Positions 9,400 through 22,476 of a stretch of DNA of 64,000 nt are shown here, piece after piece; the stretch's first letter is position 1; every line of letters begins with the position of its first letter. The DNA is from Pseudevernia furfuracea (Eukaryota > Ascomycota > Lecanoromycetes > Lecanorales > Parmeliaceae), in the NCBI GenBank assembly GCA_022315425.1, contig JAIUPT010000038.1, positions 496,001-560,000 of the forward strand, written 5' to 3'. Made by a program: the position numbers and the translations under genes. The notes under the pieces were generated by a model. It was not told the DNA's origin. It was given only the letters and a program-made list of their open reading frames with translations, and ran no database searches.

Positions 9400-11792
9400 T
9401 TAGCGGGTAGACATGGCCTTGGTCACCAGTCTCTTAAGAGCTAGCTCCTTCTTCCTCAGGTCGTCAGAACTGGACTCTTCGATCTCCAATTGCGCCATGG
9501 CGTCGCTGAGGGCGGTTTCGATCTTCTCCTTCGTCTTGCCCTTAAGCTTAAGAGACATTGTTGGATCCGAAGTAATCTCTTCAACGCGGGAGATGTACGA
9601 TTCGAGTTGTTGTCGGGCCTCAAACTTCTTGCTGAAAGCATCGTCGCTGTTCTTGAACTTGGCAGCATCTTCAAAATCGTCAGTACAAACATTCGTGGAT
9701 AGTTGCGATTAAAAACTTGCCGCTAATCATATTTTCAATCTCGCTCGACGATAGCTTGCCGACGGAATTAGAAATGGTAATGTTCGCGCTACGTCCAGAT
9801 GTCTTTTCAGTAGCGGTGACTTTGAGGATACCGTTGACATCGACTTCGAAGACGACTTCAAGGACGGCGTCACCAGCCTTCATAGGCGGTATTGGTGCAA
9901 GGGTGAATTCACCCAGAGAAGTGTTGTCCTCGCAGTTGACACGCTCGCCCTGGAAGACAGGGAATTGCACTGTCTGTTGGTTGTCTGCAACAGTAGTGAA
10001 AGTTCTGTTATCAAATGTATTAGTATCTGCTCATAATAGCTAAAAAAAAATTAGATTGGAAAGGGTGACACTTCTTGTTGATTGGTGCAACGTGGCAGAG
10101 GTGGAAGTTGGAAATATATCAAGGTCCTTGTTGTAAACAAGATCCAGGGCTCCTTCCAGCATGGCAATGGCAGTTGCACCTACCCGGTCCATTGGGCGAA
10201 GGAGCGTGTCCAATCGGAGGAAGAGAAAGAAGGTAATGATAGGAAGTGTAATAAAATAGAATGGTATGAATTGTGACTGACCTTTTCTTCAGGCTCGGGA
10301 CTGTCACTCCGCGCGGCACTACAGGAGCGAAGATGTTGCCTTCCATCGCAACACCAAGGGAGAGAGGAACAACATCAAGGAGCAGGAGGTCCGCAGTGTC
10401 AGCAGATGTGGCTTTTCCTGACAAGATACCAGCTTGAACAGCAGCGCCATAGGCGACCGCCTCATCAGGGTTGATGCTCTTCTCCAGCTTTTTGCCGTCG
10501 AAAAAGTCGCTGAGAAGTTTTTGTATCCTTGGAATACGAGTGGAACCTCCGACAAGTACGATCTCATCAACTTTGCTCTTATCGAGGCTTGCATCCTTCA
10601 GCACCTGTTGTACTGGGTCGATCGTTCCGTTGAATGCCTTAGCGTTGAGATCTTCAAACCGAGCACGGGTGATCTGAGCGTTGAAGTCCTCTCCGTCGAA
10701 GAGAGAGTCTATTTCAACGGTGGTTTGTGTACCGTTAGACAATGTACGCTTAGCCCGCTCACAAGCAGTCCGTAAGCGTCGAAGAGCACGCGAGTCTCCT
10801 GAAAGGTCCTTCTTGGTCTTGCGCTGGAACTCCTTCTTGAAGTGGTCCAAGAGGTTGGTGTCAAAGTCTTGACCTCCGAGATGGGTATCACCAGCGGTGG
10901 CCTTGACGGTGAATACTCCTCCCTGAATGTGCAGCAGAGACACATCGAAAGTTCCTCCTCCCAAATCGTAAATCAGAACATTTCTCTCCTTCTCAGACTT
11001 TCCTGAGCCGAGACCGTAGGCAATAGCAGCAGCCGTGGGTTCGTTAATGATACGCAGAACTTGTAGATCGGCGATTGCGCCTGCGTCTTTTGTTGCTTGG
11101 CGCTGATTGTCGTTGAAGTATGCGGGTACGGTGATAACAGCCTTCTTGACTTTCTTGCCGAGCTTGGTCTCTGCAACCTCTTTCATCTGGAGACCTGTCA
11201 GAAAAAGAAGGCTTCGTGAAGCGCGGGCAAACGTACTTTCATCAAAACCATAGACGAGATCTCTTGTGGAGAGAATGTCTTGGTCTCCTTTAGGTATTCA
11301 ACTTGCACCATTGGATTTCCACCCTGGTCGACAACCTTGAAAGGCCATGACTCGATATCCTTCTTGACAGTAGGGTCATCGAATCGTCGTCCAATAAGGC
11401 GCCTGAGAGAACCGTTAACAATAGCCCTCCAAAGGTACTTCTCCTTAAAGCTCCGGAAGTGGCTTACTTGATATCGAAGATTGTATTCGCGGGATTCATA
11501 GCAGCCTGGTTCTTTGCCGACTCGCCAATCAATCGCTCCTCGTCCGTGAAGGAGACGAAAGATGGTGTGGTGAAGCTACCTTGCTCATTGGCAACTAGAA
11601 AGGAGCTCGTTAGTCCTTCCTCGTGCTATTGAGGTATTTAACGTACTGATCTCGACATTGGTTCCCTCATAGTTGGCAACACATGAGTACGTAGTACCTG
11701 TTTCCACGATTAGAAAGCCTCAAGGCGCTAAAGGCGCGGACGTGCTTACCCAAGTCAATTCCTATGGCTCCTTCGTAAACTTCGTCCGCCAT
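9400..11792 (-). CDS. SSB1: Ribosome-associated Hsp70, Ssb type
   Basis: Start ATG 11792-11790, stop 9402-9400, seven introns. Exon 1 encodes [15 protein letters not shown]; the phosphate loop [12 protein letters not shown] follows intron 11698-11749. Hsp70 landmarks in order: [71 protein letters not shown], then the substrate-binding domain ([29 protein letters not shown]). The C-terminus ends TKAMSTR, as in Ssb, and lacks the EEVD of Ssa and the HDEL of BiP. Ssb binds nascent chains at the ribosome tunnel exit with the RAC complex. Two introns are odd: 9669-9720 has a GC donor, and 10005-10281 is 277 nt. No visible damage. Confidence 0.93.
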
Positions 11793-12285
11793 ATTGTAAA
11801 GATGTGGTTGATTCAATAGGAGGTTGTGGATATAAATATTACGGAGGGAGGGTGGTTCGTGGTGAAGGGAGCGGTGGGTGAGGAATTTCGCAGGTGAATC
11901 TCAAAAATTTCGACACACCAGAACGGTGGGCAGATCATACCCGCCCGCTAGCGCGATATCTTACTTCACGAATTTACATAGGGCTACGAGGCTGTCTCAC
12001 TGCCTACTAATTAACGAATCTTCAAATTATGCACCCAAATTGCCGCAAGAAGTATAACCTGTGGTCTCGTGGAAGAACTCTCGAACGGCTGATCATTCTT
12101 TACTCGTTACCCGATCGATATTTAGGTTGACGAGCAAAAATCGCCGTGCTCAACTAACAGTCTTCTGGACGATGAAGGAGAAAACTTGGGTATGGCGTGG
12201 ACATTGAACTCCACGCTCAATGCTGAACTGCTAGCCAATTCGCGCGCCTTAATATTTTAGCCCAGAGTGAATCGTCTCCCAGCTT
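11793..12285. promoter_or_regulatory. Upstream region of the SSB gene
   Basis: Separates the SSB start from the 3' end of the RSC4-like gene, so it should hold the SSB promoter and the other gene's terminator. A pyrimidine-rich stretch lies just upstream of the ATG. I see no convincing heat-shock element array. Confidence 0.4.
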
Positions 12286-14977
12286 TTACAGCATCTTCTG
12301 AAGGTGAACAAATACAGTAATCTTCTCGAATTCAATATCCTGCCCAGAGCCAACCTTCGGAGCACCTCTTGGAGGACCCGCAATGATTTCGACTTCGATA
12401 GAGTTGACCCCAGGTACGAGACGCGTCTCATAGACTGGACGTCTAGGATCAGGTTCTCCAGTCTGTCGAGTAGGTTCAAGTCTATTATTCCCGCACGAAA
12501 CAATAGTCTTGCTGGGCCGATGCATGAGACTCGAAGAGACGGTTGGCATGATGCGCAGGAAAAAGTGCGTGTATGGTACGGTAATGGTCCGGGACTGCTG
12601 AGTATGAGTAGGAGATGCAGGTACGTCGAGGCTGAGGTGGTCCTTGATGTTCAGGCCAGGATGTGTAGCGACGGTTAGATTCGCAATGAGTGCGTCTGAA
12701 ACACCTAATATCATTCAGCAAGATCTATGGTTGTCGTAACAATAAAAGATATTTACCTTTCCCTGGCTGCCTCAACCGTGAATTGAAAGGTGTGTTCGAA
12801 GCTTGGCTTGAAGGAGCAACGCCGTTCGGGGCTGCTTGAGGATGTGGGCTACCACTCGGCATCCGAGAGGACAGATGCACTGGCGGAGGCATCTGCGGAT
12901 TTGAAGCACTTGGGCTTTTTCGAACTTCGCTCGTTCCATTTGGAATCGCATTGAGCGCCGGCGACTGGACCTGTGTTGTTTCGGTCTTCATGCCGTTTAT
13001 GGCCTGTTCAGAAGATCCGCTTCTTTCATGAGACAGTCGATTTAGGGCGGGATTTGGCATTGATCCTAAGCGAGAGTGTGAGAATTAGAAGGTGTTGTGG
13101 GGTAAGGGTGTTGCATTTGTTACCTTTACCTGGCGCGTAGCCGTTGGCTCCCGCTCGTACGAGCTCCTGTTGACGTTTGAGAGACTCGTTATCTACCGAC
13201 ATTGAAGCAGAACCAGTCGCTTTCTGCCCGCCAAACTTCAAGGTGATCTTTGGTGGTTCTGGAGACTTGGCTGGCATTCTAAGCTTGACCTTTGGCAGCG
13301 GAGGCTCTGCAACAGATCGCTTTGCTTCTGCTAGTCGAGTATGGAAATACGACTGATCCGTTGATCAGTACTCTGTGTTGAGGTTTGGGTGGGGACGATG
13401 AACCTCAAGTTCCTCGGACAATACAAATAGGTCACTACCATCCTCGTTGTAATCACGAGCATTGTTCCAGACGTAGCTGACTTCTTCCTCAAATGCATGC
13501 CAGCTCTTCAAGAATGTCGACCCTGTAGGTGGTTCTCTACCTTTAATCCCTCGCACAAGCTTCTGAACACTTTTGAGGGAGACTGGGTGCTTTATGACCT
13601 TATAATAATCTACAAGTGTTCGAGGGGGGAGATGGATAAAAGGTGCAAAGATTGCTTGGTCCCTATTAAAGACAATCAGCGAGTACAGGAATGGTAATAC
13701 ACTCCAGCATACTCAGCATCTGTGTGATTGATGATCTCACCCACGATCTTCTCTTGCGCCTGCTGAAACGTGTTGCCTTCGAAGCTTTCAAAAGCACCCT
13801 CAACATCCTGTACTGCTGGTGTCGAGCTTGCTCTACGGTCATTTGCTGCTGCGGACGAGCCTACACGTGTGACTAGCCGGGTGCGCTTCTCAGGAGGTTT
13901 GGCAACCTCCTCCGGATCAGTTTCACCCTCAGCATCCTGCTCATGGGTGTCCTCCGGCTTTTCTTGTTTAATCTGCCACCCTTGAGGAACTGGGGTAGTA
14001 TAAGGGACGTAGCTTGGGTCCTTGTAGGCTGGATTGTTCTCTTGCATGAAGACTTGAAGTTGCTTGCGAATCTTTTCGGAGTCGGAGAAGGCTTGGGAGC
14101 GCTTCTCGTTAAAAGCTTTGGCATTGCTGATCATGCGTCTGAGGTCACCCTCCAAGCTAGTCACATTAAGGTACTCATGGTTATTCAATTTGGCCTAGAG
14201 AGTGAGGCCGTCGTCAGAAATCTGCATGGCAACCATACGAGCGCGTGGAGTGCATAGCGTTGGAGAAACTTGGAATTTAGAGCAGATGCGCCGCCTCTGA
14301 CGATGCAAAGATGACTGACCTCAATTGTATCCAAGGCCACAGGAAGGCCAACTCTCTGATAGTAGTTGGGCACCTTCTTCTGTAATATCATCGGGCTTTA
14401 GTAGCTTCCCTTGCTCTTGCCAGGTTGATATCATACCTTGTCAGGTAGAGATAAGAACAATGTAGCTATGAGGTGGTCCCTAATGTGGAACTCTATTAGC
14501 GACTATTGCTTAAGCATGCGTATGCGCAGATGCATTGGCATGCTTACCCTTTGTCGCGGGCATTTTTGATTTGATCCAGGAACTGAAGACCAAGCTGGGT
14601 AGTTCCCTCTGGCGTTTCCTCGTCGTCGACCTTAAGAAGAGTTTGTGTCAGCCATAGTGTGGGTGACGATTGGCAACTTTAGCACTTGGAAAGGTGGCTG
14701 CATTGAGAGTCAAATAGCGCGACAGGCAGTTGTAGAGTTGACAGGTCCGAAGCCTTGCGGCCCTAGCGAAAGGCGATGACCATGTCCGTGAATTATCCTC
14801 AACCCCTCGTCTTTTAAGTACAACCACACCACCACGACCACATCCTACCCCAACAGCGTGACACAGAATTCAAAGCAGGCATACCTGTGTCTTCCTTCGC
14901 TTTGAAGCTGGACTTTCCGTTCCCTCTAGCGTTTGTGACGGCCCTGCGCTCGTGGCAGCTCTTCGCTTTGAGCTCAT
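12286..14977 (-). CDS. RSC4: RSC4-like double-bromodomain chromatin remodelling subunit
   Basis: Exon 1 (14885-14977) encodes 31 residues with a basic nuclear signal (SKRRKTQ). A 254-nt intron leads to bromodomain 1: FLDQIKNARDK, NYYQRVGLPVALDTIEAKL, then YLNVTSLEGDLRRM and ISNAKAFNEK, with the acetyl-lysine Asn in AKAFNE. An acidic linker follows. Bromodomain 2 has LVDYYKVIKHPVSLKSVQK and VSYVWNNARDYNEDGSDLF. The rest is a Pro/Ser-rich linker and a C-terminal beta-rich domain (VPYTHFFLRIMPTVSS, ending HLQKML). This order fits Rsc4 of the RSC (SWI/SNF-class) complex, which reads acetylated histone H3. Rsc1/2 are less likely because no BAH domain is seen. Several short introns; precise borders inside 13060-13330 and 13560-13730 were read by eye. 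Confidence 0.8.
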
Positions 14978-15762
14978 CTCTTCGGAGCGCGCGGCGGTCG
15001 CAGGGGGGTAACAGAGGTTGCGGGCAACCAGTATTCCGGCGGAGTCAACACCACTGGCTACTACGACCCAATGAACCAGCTTAATAATCCTCCGAGTTAT
15101 TGCAGATACTTCGGCGCCAGGGAATTGGGTGAGCCCTTAGGGGCCGTCAATTATGCCTGTTGAACGCGATTGGGAATGGAATGGGTAGGCGCGCGAGGGC
15201 TATTGCTGGATGTCTCAACAAAAGGCCTAGGAAACGAATGGAAATATCAATTAGGGGTCAGCTGTATGAGCGAGATGCAATTATCCAGCGACCTGAGGCC
15301 TTTCTTCAAACAATATCATCAATCCCCTGCTGTTTCGATGGGTCAATTAGGATGTGGTTAGCGTGCCAAGAAAATCTTCTGCCCCGCGAAGGACCCCTGG
15401 CTCGCCCTGGGACCGAACGGAAAACGCAGGCGGGCTGCTGTGTTTACTTTTAATCTTCTACCTCGTGCGACACTACCCACAGCATTGCTTGATCCACATA
15501 CAAATCTGTCTATATCTGAAACGATTGCACTCGCTCTATACATTACTCCGCTATCTTGACTGAAGTCCCGACCCTTCCCGTTGATCGTGGGGGCGTGAAA
15601 TAAGTGAAAGGGCTGCCCAGGTTCCCAGGCTCGTTTCACTCCACGGCCAAGCACCTGACACAACTCAGCTCAAAACAATCACCTTTCTCAACAAGGTTTT
15701 GACCTTCTGCTTTTAGTAACGAGCTACATCATCACCGCCCTCAGCTTCGACTTTCCTACACC
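14978..15762. promoter_or_regulatory. Divergent promoter region, RSC4-like gene and CKS1
   Basis: 785 bp between two divergent starts. Contains no convincing gene. A frame at 15160-15453 is short and motif-free. Pyrimidine-rich stretches lie upstream of the CKS1 ATG. Confidence 0.5.
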
Positions 15763-16277
15763 ATGGCTGCTCTAGACCACGACAGGAGGAATAAGCAGCC
15801 TAGGCTGCTCAAGGATGCAGAGAGAGATCAGTTGGAAGAATTCGTGGAAGCTATACATTACTCCTCGAGGTGAGATATGGGGTGTTCCGGATCCTTTCCA
15901 GTTGCTGATGCGTATGCCAGATATTCAGATGATGAAAACGAGTATCGGCACGTGCAATTGCCTAAAGAGATGATAAAAAAGATACCAAAAGACTACTTCG
16001 ACCCTTCCAAAGGCACACTGAAACTACTGTGGGAGGAAGAGTGGAGAGGACTAGGTATCACACAGGTGCGTATGACCAAACAGTGACACCGAGGTCTTGA
16101 GTAGCAATTAATTGCAAGTCTGGTAGAGTCTAGGATGGGAGCATTACGAAGTTCATGAACCAGAGCCCCATATCCTTCTCTTCAAGTAAGTCGCCCCACA
16201 CAACAAAATAAAGCCCGCTTCTCTTCTGACTATGACTCAGGCGACCCATTAATTATCAGCCACCGGTACCACAGTAA
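15763..16277 (+). CDS. CKS1: Cyclin-dependent kinase regulatory subunit
   Basis: Four exons: 15763-15869, 15921-16065, 16127-16185 and 16241-16277 (115 residues). All three introns are 51-61 nt, GT-AG and in phase. Cks1/Suc1 binds the CDK C-lobe and docks phosphorylated substrates in the cell cycle. The Cks fold is complete: [49 protein letters not shown] and the hinge [13 protein letters not shown]. The basic N-terminal extension (about 34 residues) and the short tail after RPINYQPP are usual in fungi. The gene is intact and divergent from the RSC4-like gene. Confidence 0.95.
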
Positions 16278-16586
16278 CAGCATCTGACTGCCTCCTAAAA
16301 TTTCGATACTTCACCTGGACAGGTCTTCATGTATGTCAGTACTTCAGTATTTCAGCCTGCGATGGTATGCATCAATGGAACATGTTTTCAGCGTGGATAG
16401 CGGCATAAACCGGAACTTGTTCCGGCAAGGTTGGGCATGGAGATCATGGTTCTCATATCATGACTCTACTTTGTAATTAGCCATCGACAGATAACCAGCA
16501 GGTTTTAGAGACTTTTGCAACCAGAGAGCTATCAGAAAGCAGTCTATATCCGCCGGTGACAATATTTGCACGACTTAGGACTATGC

Positions 16587-17622
16587 TCATTTAACGTTCT
16601 TGTCTAGCCATTCTTCCCACTGCTGACCGGTGAAGCTGCTTGAAATGCTTCCCTCTTCGATACCCTGGCATGGTTCTTAGCTAGGCCTTCCAATTTTCGA
16701 AAGACGGCACTCACATTGAACAAAACGGTTGGTGTTACATGAACGCCTACCCGCCGATTGGCCTATTCGCAAGGTCATCAGGCACCTGCTTGCCCCAAGA
16801 TCCAACAGATAGACATACCTTCACCATCAACTTCACATCATCTGTTACCTTGTTCCCAGTATTCAAACTACCATCCTCTCCAGGCTTGTCCGAGATCTCC
16901 AACAGCTCGAACACCTTGCTTTCGTCCAATCCAACGCTTCCCGCCAACTTCGCCAGGCGCTTGTATGTATCATTCCGCGCCTCGTGCACAACATTCACAT
17001 CAAAAAATTCCTTCTGGTGCTCGAAAAGCGCCTCGCTCTGGATTAGAATATCGCAGTCAGTATTGCCTACTTGAGGGGTAAATATGAGCGTTGGAACATG
17101 TTTCGAGAGTGAACACTCCCCGGGCCTGTCTCAAGACTCAAGAATGTGTCCAAAAAAGGAAATATGGACTCCGAGAATACGTACGAACGGCCAGAATTCA
17201 TCAGGCGCAAGTCTCAATACAGCCGCCCCAGCTTCATGCACAAGGGTGCTAGAAGGGTGCCATGGTTGGATTTGCTGACGGAAAAGAAATTGCACCTTTG
17301 CAGGGTACTTTTTATGGACATTGGGGAGTATAGAATTGTAGAGAGTGGTGAACATTTTGGCGGAGAAGGGACAGACGTAGTCGAGGTAGAGCTCGATGGC
17401 TATCACATTTCGAAGTCAGAATTCTCGTTTGTAGATAATAAGACATGTCTGGGGAGCAAAATCGGTGGTACAGCGGTCAAGTTGCTCCTGCAACGTGTTT
17501 CGCGACTCAAAAAGCACTCTCGAACAGGAAGAGATAACTCAGAAGAATGCCTTACTGTGAATGGCTTTTGGCGAGACATTAGCGGAGAAGGCCTGGCCGG
17601 CGAACTTGGGAGCCAGTGCCAT
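16587..17622 (-). CDS. DsbA-like thioredoxin-fold protein
   Basis: Start 17622-17620, stop 16589-16587, with introns between several short exons. Exon 1 encodes MALAPKFAGQAFSANVS. After an intron comes ELYLDYVCPFSAKMF, the first strand and active-site turn of the DsbA/2-hydroxychromene-isomerase fold, with a single Cys (CPFS, no second Cys). Then FLFRQQIQPWHPSSTLVHEA, a helical insert (KRLAKLAGSVGLDESKV), the cis-Pro loop VGVHVTPTVLFN and a C-terminal helix (GQQWEEWLDKN). Loss of the resolving Cys suggests a glutathione-transferase-like or non-redox role rather than disulfide formation. Two introns, near 17000-17140 and 16740-16780, have short exon borders that I chose by frame and homology pattern. 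Confidence 0.75.
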
Positions 17623-18063
17623 CTTGACGAGGAACCAAGTAGATAGTGGTAGCATGCAACCGGGGTTCTGGAGAGGTGTACGCTCGGAAAATAGCGGAGC
17701 TCATGGCATGATGTAAATACAGTAAGTGATCGACTTTACTCTAGTGGGGAACACCACTGCCGGGTAGCAAGGGTGATTTTGAAACAATTCGCTGCTGAAT
17801 GTCGACAACACAGAACCAGACTCATTTGAGTCCTACTCCAGCGCATGGCTAATGAACCCTTTCTATGGGTCACTCCGCTATACGATACGCTACTAATTTC
17901 GGAGTTTATAGCTCACATTTGCCCCAGATCTGGCCCCGCAGTGCTCTCCAAATGTCACTACAACTTAATGAGCACCAAAGATGAAGGCCCGCCATCTTAA
18001 AGATAGCTCGAATTGAGGCGCATTCTAGAATTTTCGGCCAGGCACAAGAAAAGTGGGATCACG
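17623..18063. promoter_or_regulatory. Divergent promoter region, DsbA-like gene and TAF2
   Basis: 441 bp between two divergent starts. No gene or repeat seen. Confidence 0.4.
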
Positions 18064-21000
18064 ATGGCGCCTATCATCGAGAACGCAAGTCCACGACCAG
18101 CAGACCTGGGATTCTCAGTCTCCCACCAGAAAGTCGAGCTCGACATAGACCTTCACTCACGGAGCCTGACAGGTCGCACAACGATCTCTATCAATCCTCA
18201 CTCGAAAGAGCTTAGAATTATTCGACTCAACTGCAGGCAAGCTGTCTTCACACGTCTCTCGCTCAACGGGAAACCATGTTCTATTATCACGAACACAGAT
18301 CCTTATAAAAATGCAAAGCTGGAATGGAATGCTGCTGGGGTTCAACAATATGACATGTTACAGAAAAAGCTGGAGGGACAGCTGAAGGATCCTCCTGAAG
18401 AAGAGCTAGCGGTGACGATTCCCAAAACAGTCAAGATAGATGAGCTAGATCCGTTCTCCGAGGAGTCACAAAACATTCTCTTGTCAAGGACCTCCGGCAA
18501 CAGCAAGAGAGACTCGGGCGATGGCTCGGCCATCGATCTTGTTCAAAGTTCCCGTATCGCAATCGAGCAGACCGCACGCTTCACAGCGATTACCCTCATC
18601 ATAGAATACGCAGTCGAGAAGATCCGAGATGGAATGCACTTCGTGGGCTGGGAAGAAGGGGATCTTCGATATCCTCATGCATACACCACCAATTATTTAT
18701 CACCCGGTGCTGCTTGCTGCTTATTTCCATGCGTCGATAACCTCAACTCGAAATGCAGCTGGGAAATCTCCATCAAATGCCAGGGGACGGTTGGAGACGC
18801 TCTCCAGCAACCTACAAGTGCAAATCCAGAACTACAGGCAAACCGCGTTCATGGCGTCTCAAACAGCATCAATGAGACTAACGGACGTTGGAAAGCTGAC
18901 GTCCCATCCAACAATTTCAGTGACGAAGACAAGGCGCTAGACCTAGCAGTAATATGCACGGGAGACCTGACTGATGAGGTGAGACTCTTTGATATGCGCA
19001 AGTATTCCTTAGACTAATTTCTACAGATCGTCGATGCCCGAGACCCTAAGAAGAAGACCACATCGTTCACGTGCTTAACAGCTATCTCAGCGCAGCACCT
19101 TGGCTTTGCCATAGGCCCCTTCGAGCACGTCGATCTAGCAGAATTTCGTGAGAGTGAGGAAGATGAAAGACTCGGCCAAAATGCCGTTCCTGTTCATGGT
19201 TTTTGCTTGCCAGGTAGAGTCGACGAGGTTAAGAATACGTGTCTTCCAATAGCAAAGGTGGAACTCACAAGTCAACACATGATAGTTTGTAAGACTGATA
19301 GTGTCCCAGGCTATAGACTTTGTTACCATGACTTACGGTTCGTATCCATTCTCGGATTACAGTCTTTGCTTCGTCGACGATTTACAACCAGACATTCTCG
19401 ACACCGCTTCTTTGTCGATATGTAGCACCCGGCTTCTATTTCCAGAAGATGTCATCGAACCTTTGGATCGAGTAAGCCGCCAGCTAGTCCATGCTCTCGC
19501 TGTACAATGGATGGGCATCAACATTGTGCCAAAAGAGCCTTTTGATTTCTGGGTCGTGGTGGGTATTGCCTATTTTATCACTGATATCTTCATGAAGAAG
19601 CTGTCCGGTAACAACGAGTACCGTTATAATCAGAAGAGGGCAGCAGACCGTGTGGTTGAGCTCGACGTCGATCGTCCATCACTGTACGACACCGGAGCTT
19701 TGATCAATCTTGATCCATCAGAACTTGAATTTTTGGAACTCAAAGCGCCTCTGGTACTCTTTATATTGGACCGAAGACTAGCAAAAGCGGGTACTTCCGG
19801 GGGTCTTTCTCGAATCATATCAAGGATCTTACTGAATGCCAAAGTGGGTGACCTTGCCAACGGCTCCATAGACTCACCATACTTTATCAGGACATGCGAA
19901 AAGCTAGGTCACATGAAATTTGACGTTTTTTTTGCGCAATGGGTTGAGGGAGCCGGATGCCCTAAATTCCGTGTCACTCAAAGATTCAACAAGAAGAAGC
20001 TTGTAGTGGAAATGATGATCCAGCAAAGTCAAGCCGAGAACATCAAGGATCGAGACATGGACAGCGAAAATTTTGTTCGAGACGTCAAGGAAGAGCACAA
20101 AGCGGTCTACGCTGGTCCCATCCAACCAGCATTCACCGTATGTACCCTGAAGAAAGTTCCGAGTAGAAGGCTTACATGGTTTCCAGGGTCCAATGACCAT
20201 ACGTATCCACGAAGCTGATGGCACACCGTACGAGCACATTATTGAAATCAAAGATTCTAAAACAACGTTCGACATTCCATACAATACCAAGTATAAACGA
20301 CTGAAACGAAGTCGGCGGCAGAAGGAAAGAACTGCAGCAAGCGTGGGAAATGAATATACGGGTGGTGGAACCGATGATGTCTTATTATACTCTTTGGGTG
20401 ACGTTCTGCAATCCGAAGAAGAGATGAAGGAATGGAGGCTCGCCGAGTGGAGCAAAGATGACGAAGAAAAGATGAGTCAAGAGTCTTATGAATGGATACG
20501 CATGGACGCAGACTTCGAATGGATCTGCAAGATGTCAACTTCAATGCCACCATACATGTGGGTTTCACAGTTACAACAGGATAGAGATGTTGTAGCTCAG
20601 CTGGAGGTGAGTCGACAACATGGACAAATCGTGCGGCTTCTGATGTGGACCAGTCAATTCAATGGATGAGTTTCGTGAATGCACATGAGCTGGTTTCCAC
20701 AGTGCTTATACGAACGTTGATGGATCAACGATACTTCCACGGCATCCGTACCGCTGCTGCAGCCGTCTTGGCAAAAAATGCCAAAAGCGAGGTGGGCTGG
20801 ATCGGCTCTTTTCATCTCGAGAAGGCCTTTCAGGAATTCTTCTGCTATCCAGGCTCTCCCATGACGCGCTCGAATGACTTTACCGACCGAACATCTTATT
20901 ACGTACAATGTGCGATCCCTCAGGCCATGGCGAAAGTCCGCAACCCAAGCGGTCACACCCCTTTTCAATCGAGAAATTTCCTGTTTGAGAAGTTGAAGTT

Positions 21001-22156
21001 CAATGACAACTCAAACAACGAGGTGAGATTTCTACAGTGGTGTAGATAGATATTTATCTGACACGCCTAGGTCTCCGATTGCCACTACATCGCCACTCTT
21101 ATGAGGGGATTAGCAGAATCCCTGGCTTCGAAGCCGCCATTTCCAGCAAATGATATTGAGGATTTTGGAGATAACAGTGGAGACAACCAAGACTTCCTCA
21201 ACGCCTGTCTGGAAGAGATCGATCGATACCGACGCATCGATGAATGGATCCCTTCCTACCATAATGTACTTTCAACTACTGCTCTGGACTGCAAGCGAAT
21301 CTTAGCCAAAGCCGGTATCATCCAGATCAGACCCGCGGATTTCTTACAGTACACGCCAGATGGCACTTCAGAGTACCTGCGCCTCAGTGCTTTCTCGGAT
21401 GCCATGGCTTTGGGCTTGGCGAAGGACCATGCCGTCCTTCGCTGGTTCCTCTTCGTCTTAGGTACGGATCCTTCACCTTATATTCGAGAGAATATGCTTC
21501 GCATATTTGGCAAGACTCTTGGTGCCCTTGCGGTGGGCGAGCACTTAGAAGTCGCCAAAGAACAGGCAGCTCAGCTAGAGGGTCTCGTCATTGAGCAAGA
21601 ATCAACCACCGAGGCCCGACAGGCGGATCTGGCGCGAAAGCAGACAGTCGAGGGGGCGCTCAACGCTCTAAGAGGTGAAGTGTCCGCGAGTCCGGTTCTG
21701 AGGAAAGAGCTGTGGAATGCTATCAAATCGCCGACCCTCTCCTTACGTCAATTGGGCGAGCTCCTCGACATCTGCGATTGGCTATATGAACCAGACCCAA
21801 AAATCATCGTTGCTCTCAGATATCCTCGATATTGGCAATACAAGAACCTGGGCAAAGGCAAAATTCTTTTCACTCGCACTTCTCGCGTCCGCACAACCAT
21901 ACTGAAACGCAAACCTGTCGCTGCTCCTGCCCAGCCCTTGATCAAGCGAGAGAACAGTAACTCTAACAACGGCATGCAGCCGCCGCTCAAATTAACGTTC
22001 AAGCCAAAAAAGCCTCCATTGCAAGCTATGGCGTCTGCTTCTTCTGTCACAAGCGTGGAGAACGTGCCGCCGAGCCCAGTAGTAGAAGGGGAGAATGCCA
22101 AGCCGAAGTTGAAGATCAAATTCAAGGTCGGTGGCGGTGCGAGGAGCCCTTCGTGA
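18064..22156 (+). CDS. TAF2: Transcription initiation factor TFIID subunit 2
   Basis: Start ATG 18064, stop 22154-22156, with short introns at about 18979-19026, 19258-19309, 20140-20187, 20607-20640 and 21022-21071. TAF2 is the TFIID subunit related to M1 aminopeptidases that contacts initiator DNA. Seen here: an N-terminal beta domain (FSVSHQKVELDIDLHSRSLT), the FVGWEEGDLRYPHAYTTN and CLFPCVDNLNSKCSWE motifs, and a catalytic-like domain (MTYGSYPFSDYSLCFVDDL). The zinc motif HExxH is replaced by VHALAVQWMG, so peptidase activity is not expected, as usual for TAF2. A HEAT-like helical region follows, and the tail is Lys/Pro-rich, ending in LKIKFKVGGG. No damage seen. Confidence 0.9.
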
Positions 22157-22476
22157 AGGATCAAGCTTCCATTGGATGATTGCAACTTCCAGGCGTTATG
22201 GCTGTAGCTGAAGGGGCGGTTGCCGTGCGATACCCAAATGAGCGCTTAAAGATTGTCTTAAACGGGTTTGTGTCTAAGACACGTTGCAATTCATGTAACC
22301 GTAGCCCTTCAAGGGCTTGCCAAAGGCTAGGCGCCTTGTCCCGTTCTCCTAAAGCCCCCAAGGTCCCAATTCAACGAGGCTCAGTACACCAAGGAACCTT
22401 CAAAACGTGTTCAAGCTACAATATAGGTATCAACAAGGCTTCTAGCCTCTCATTCATGCTTATATTAATCCTCTAC

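Noticed and set aside
10119..10275. Hsp70 frame reading on past LKK into a Gly/Cys-rich tail
   Set aside because: This is read-through into the intron; splicing at 10281/10004 restores the Hsp70 substrate-binding domain.
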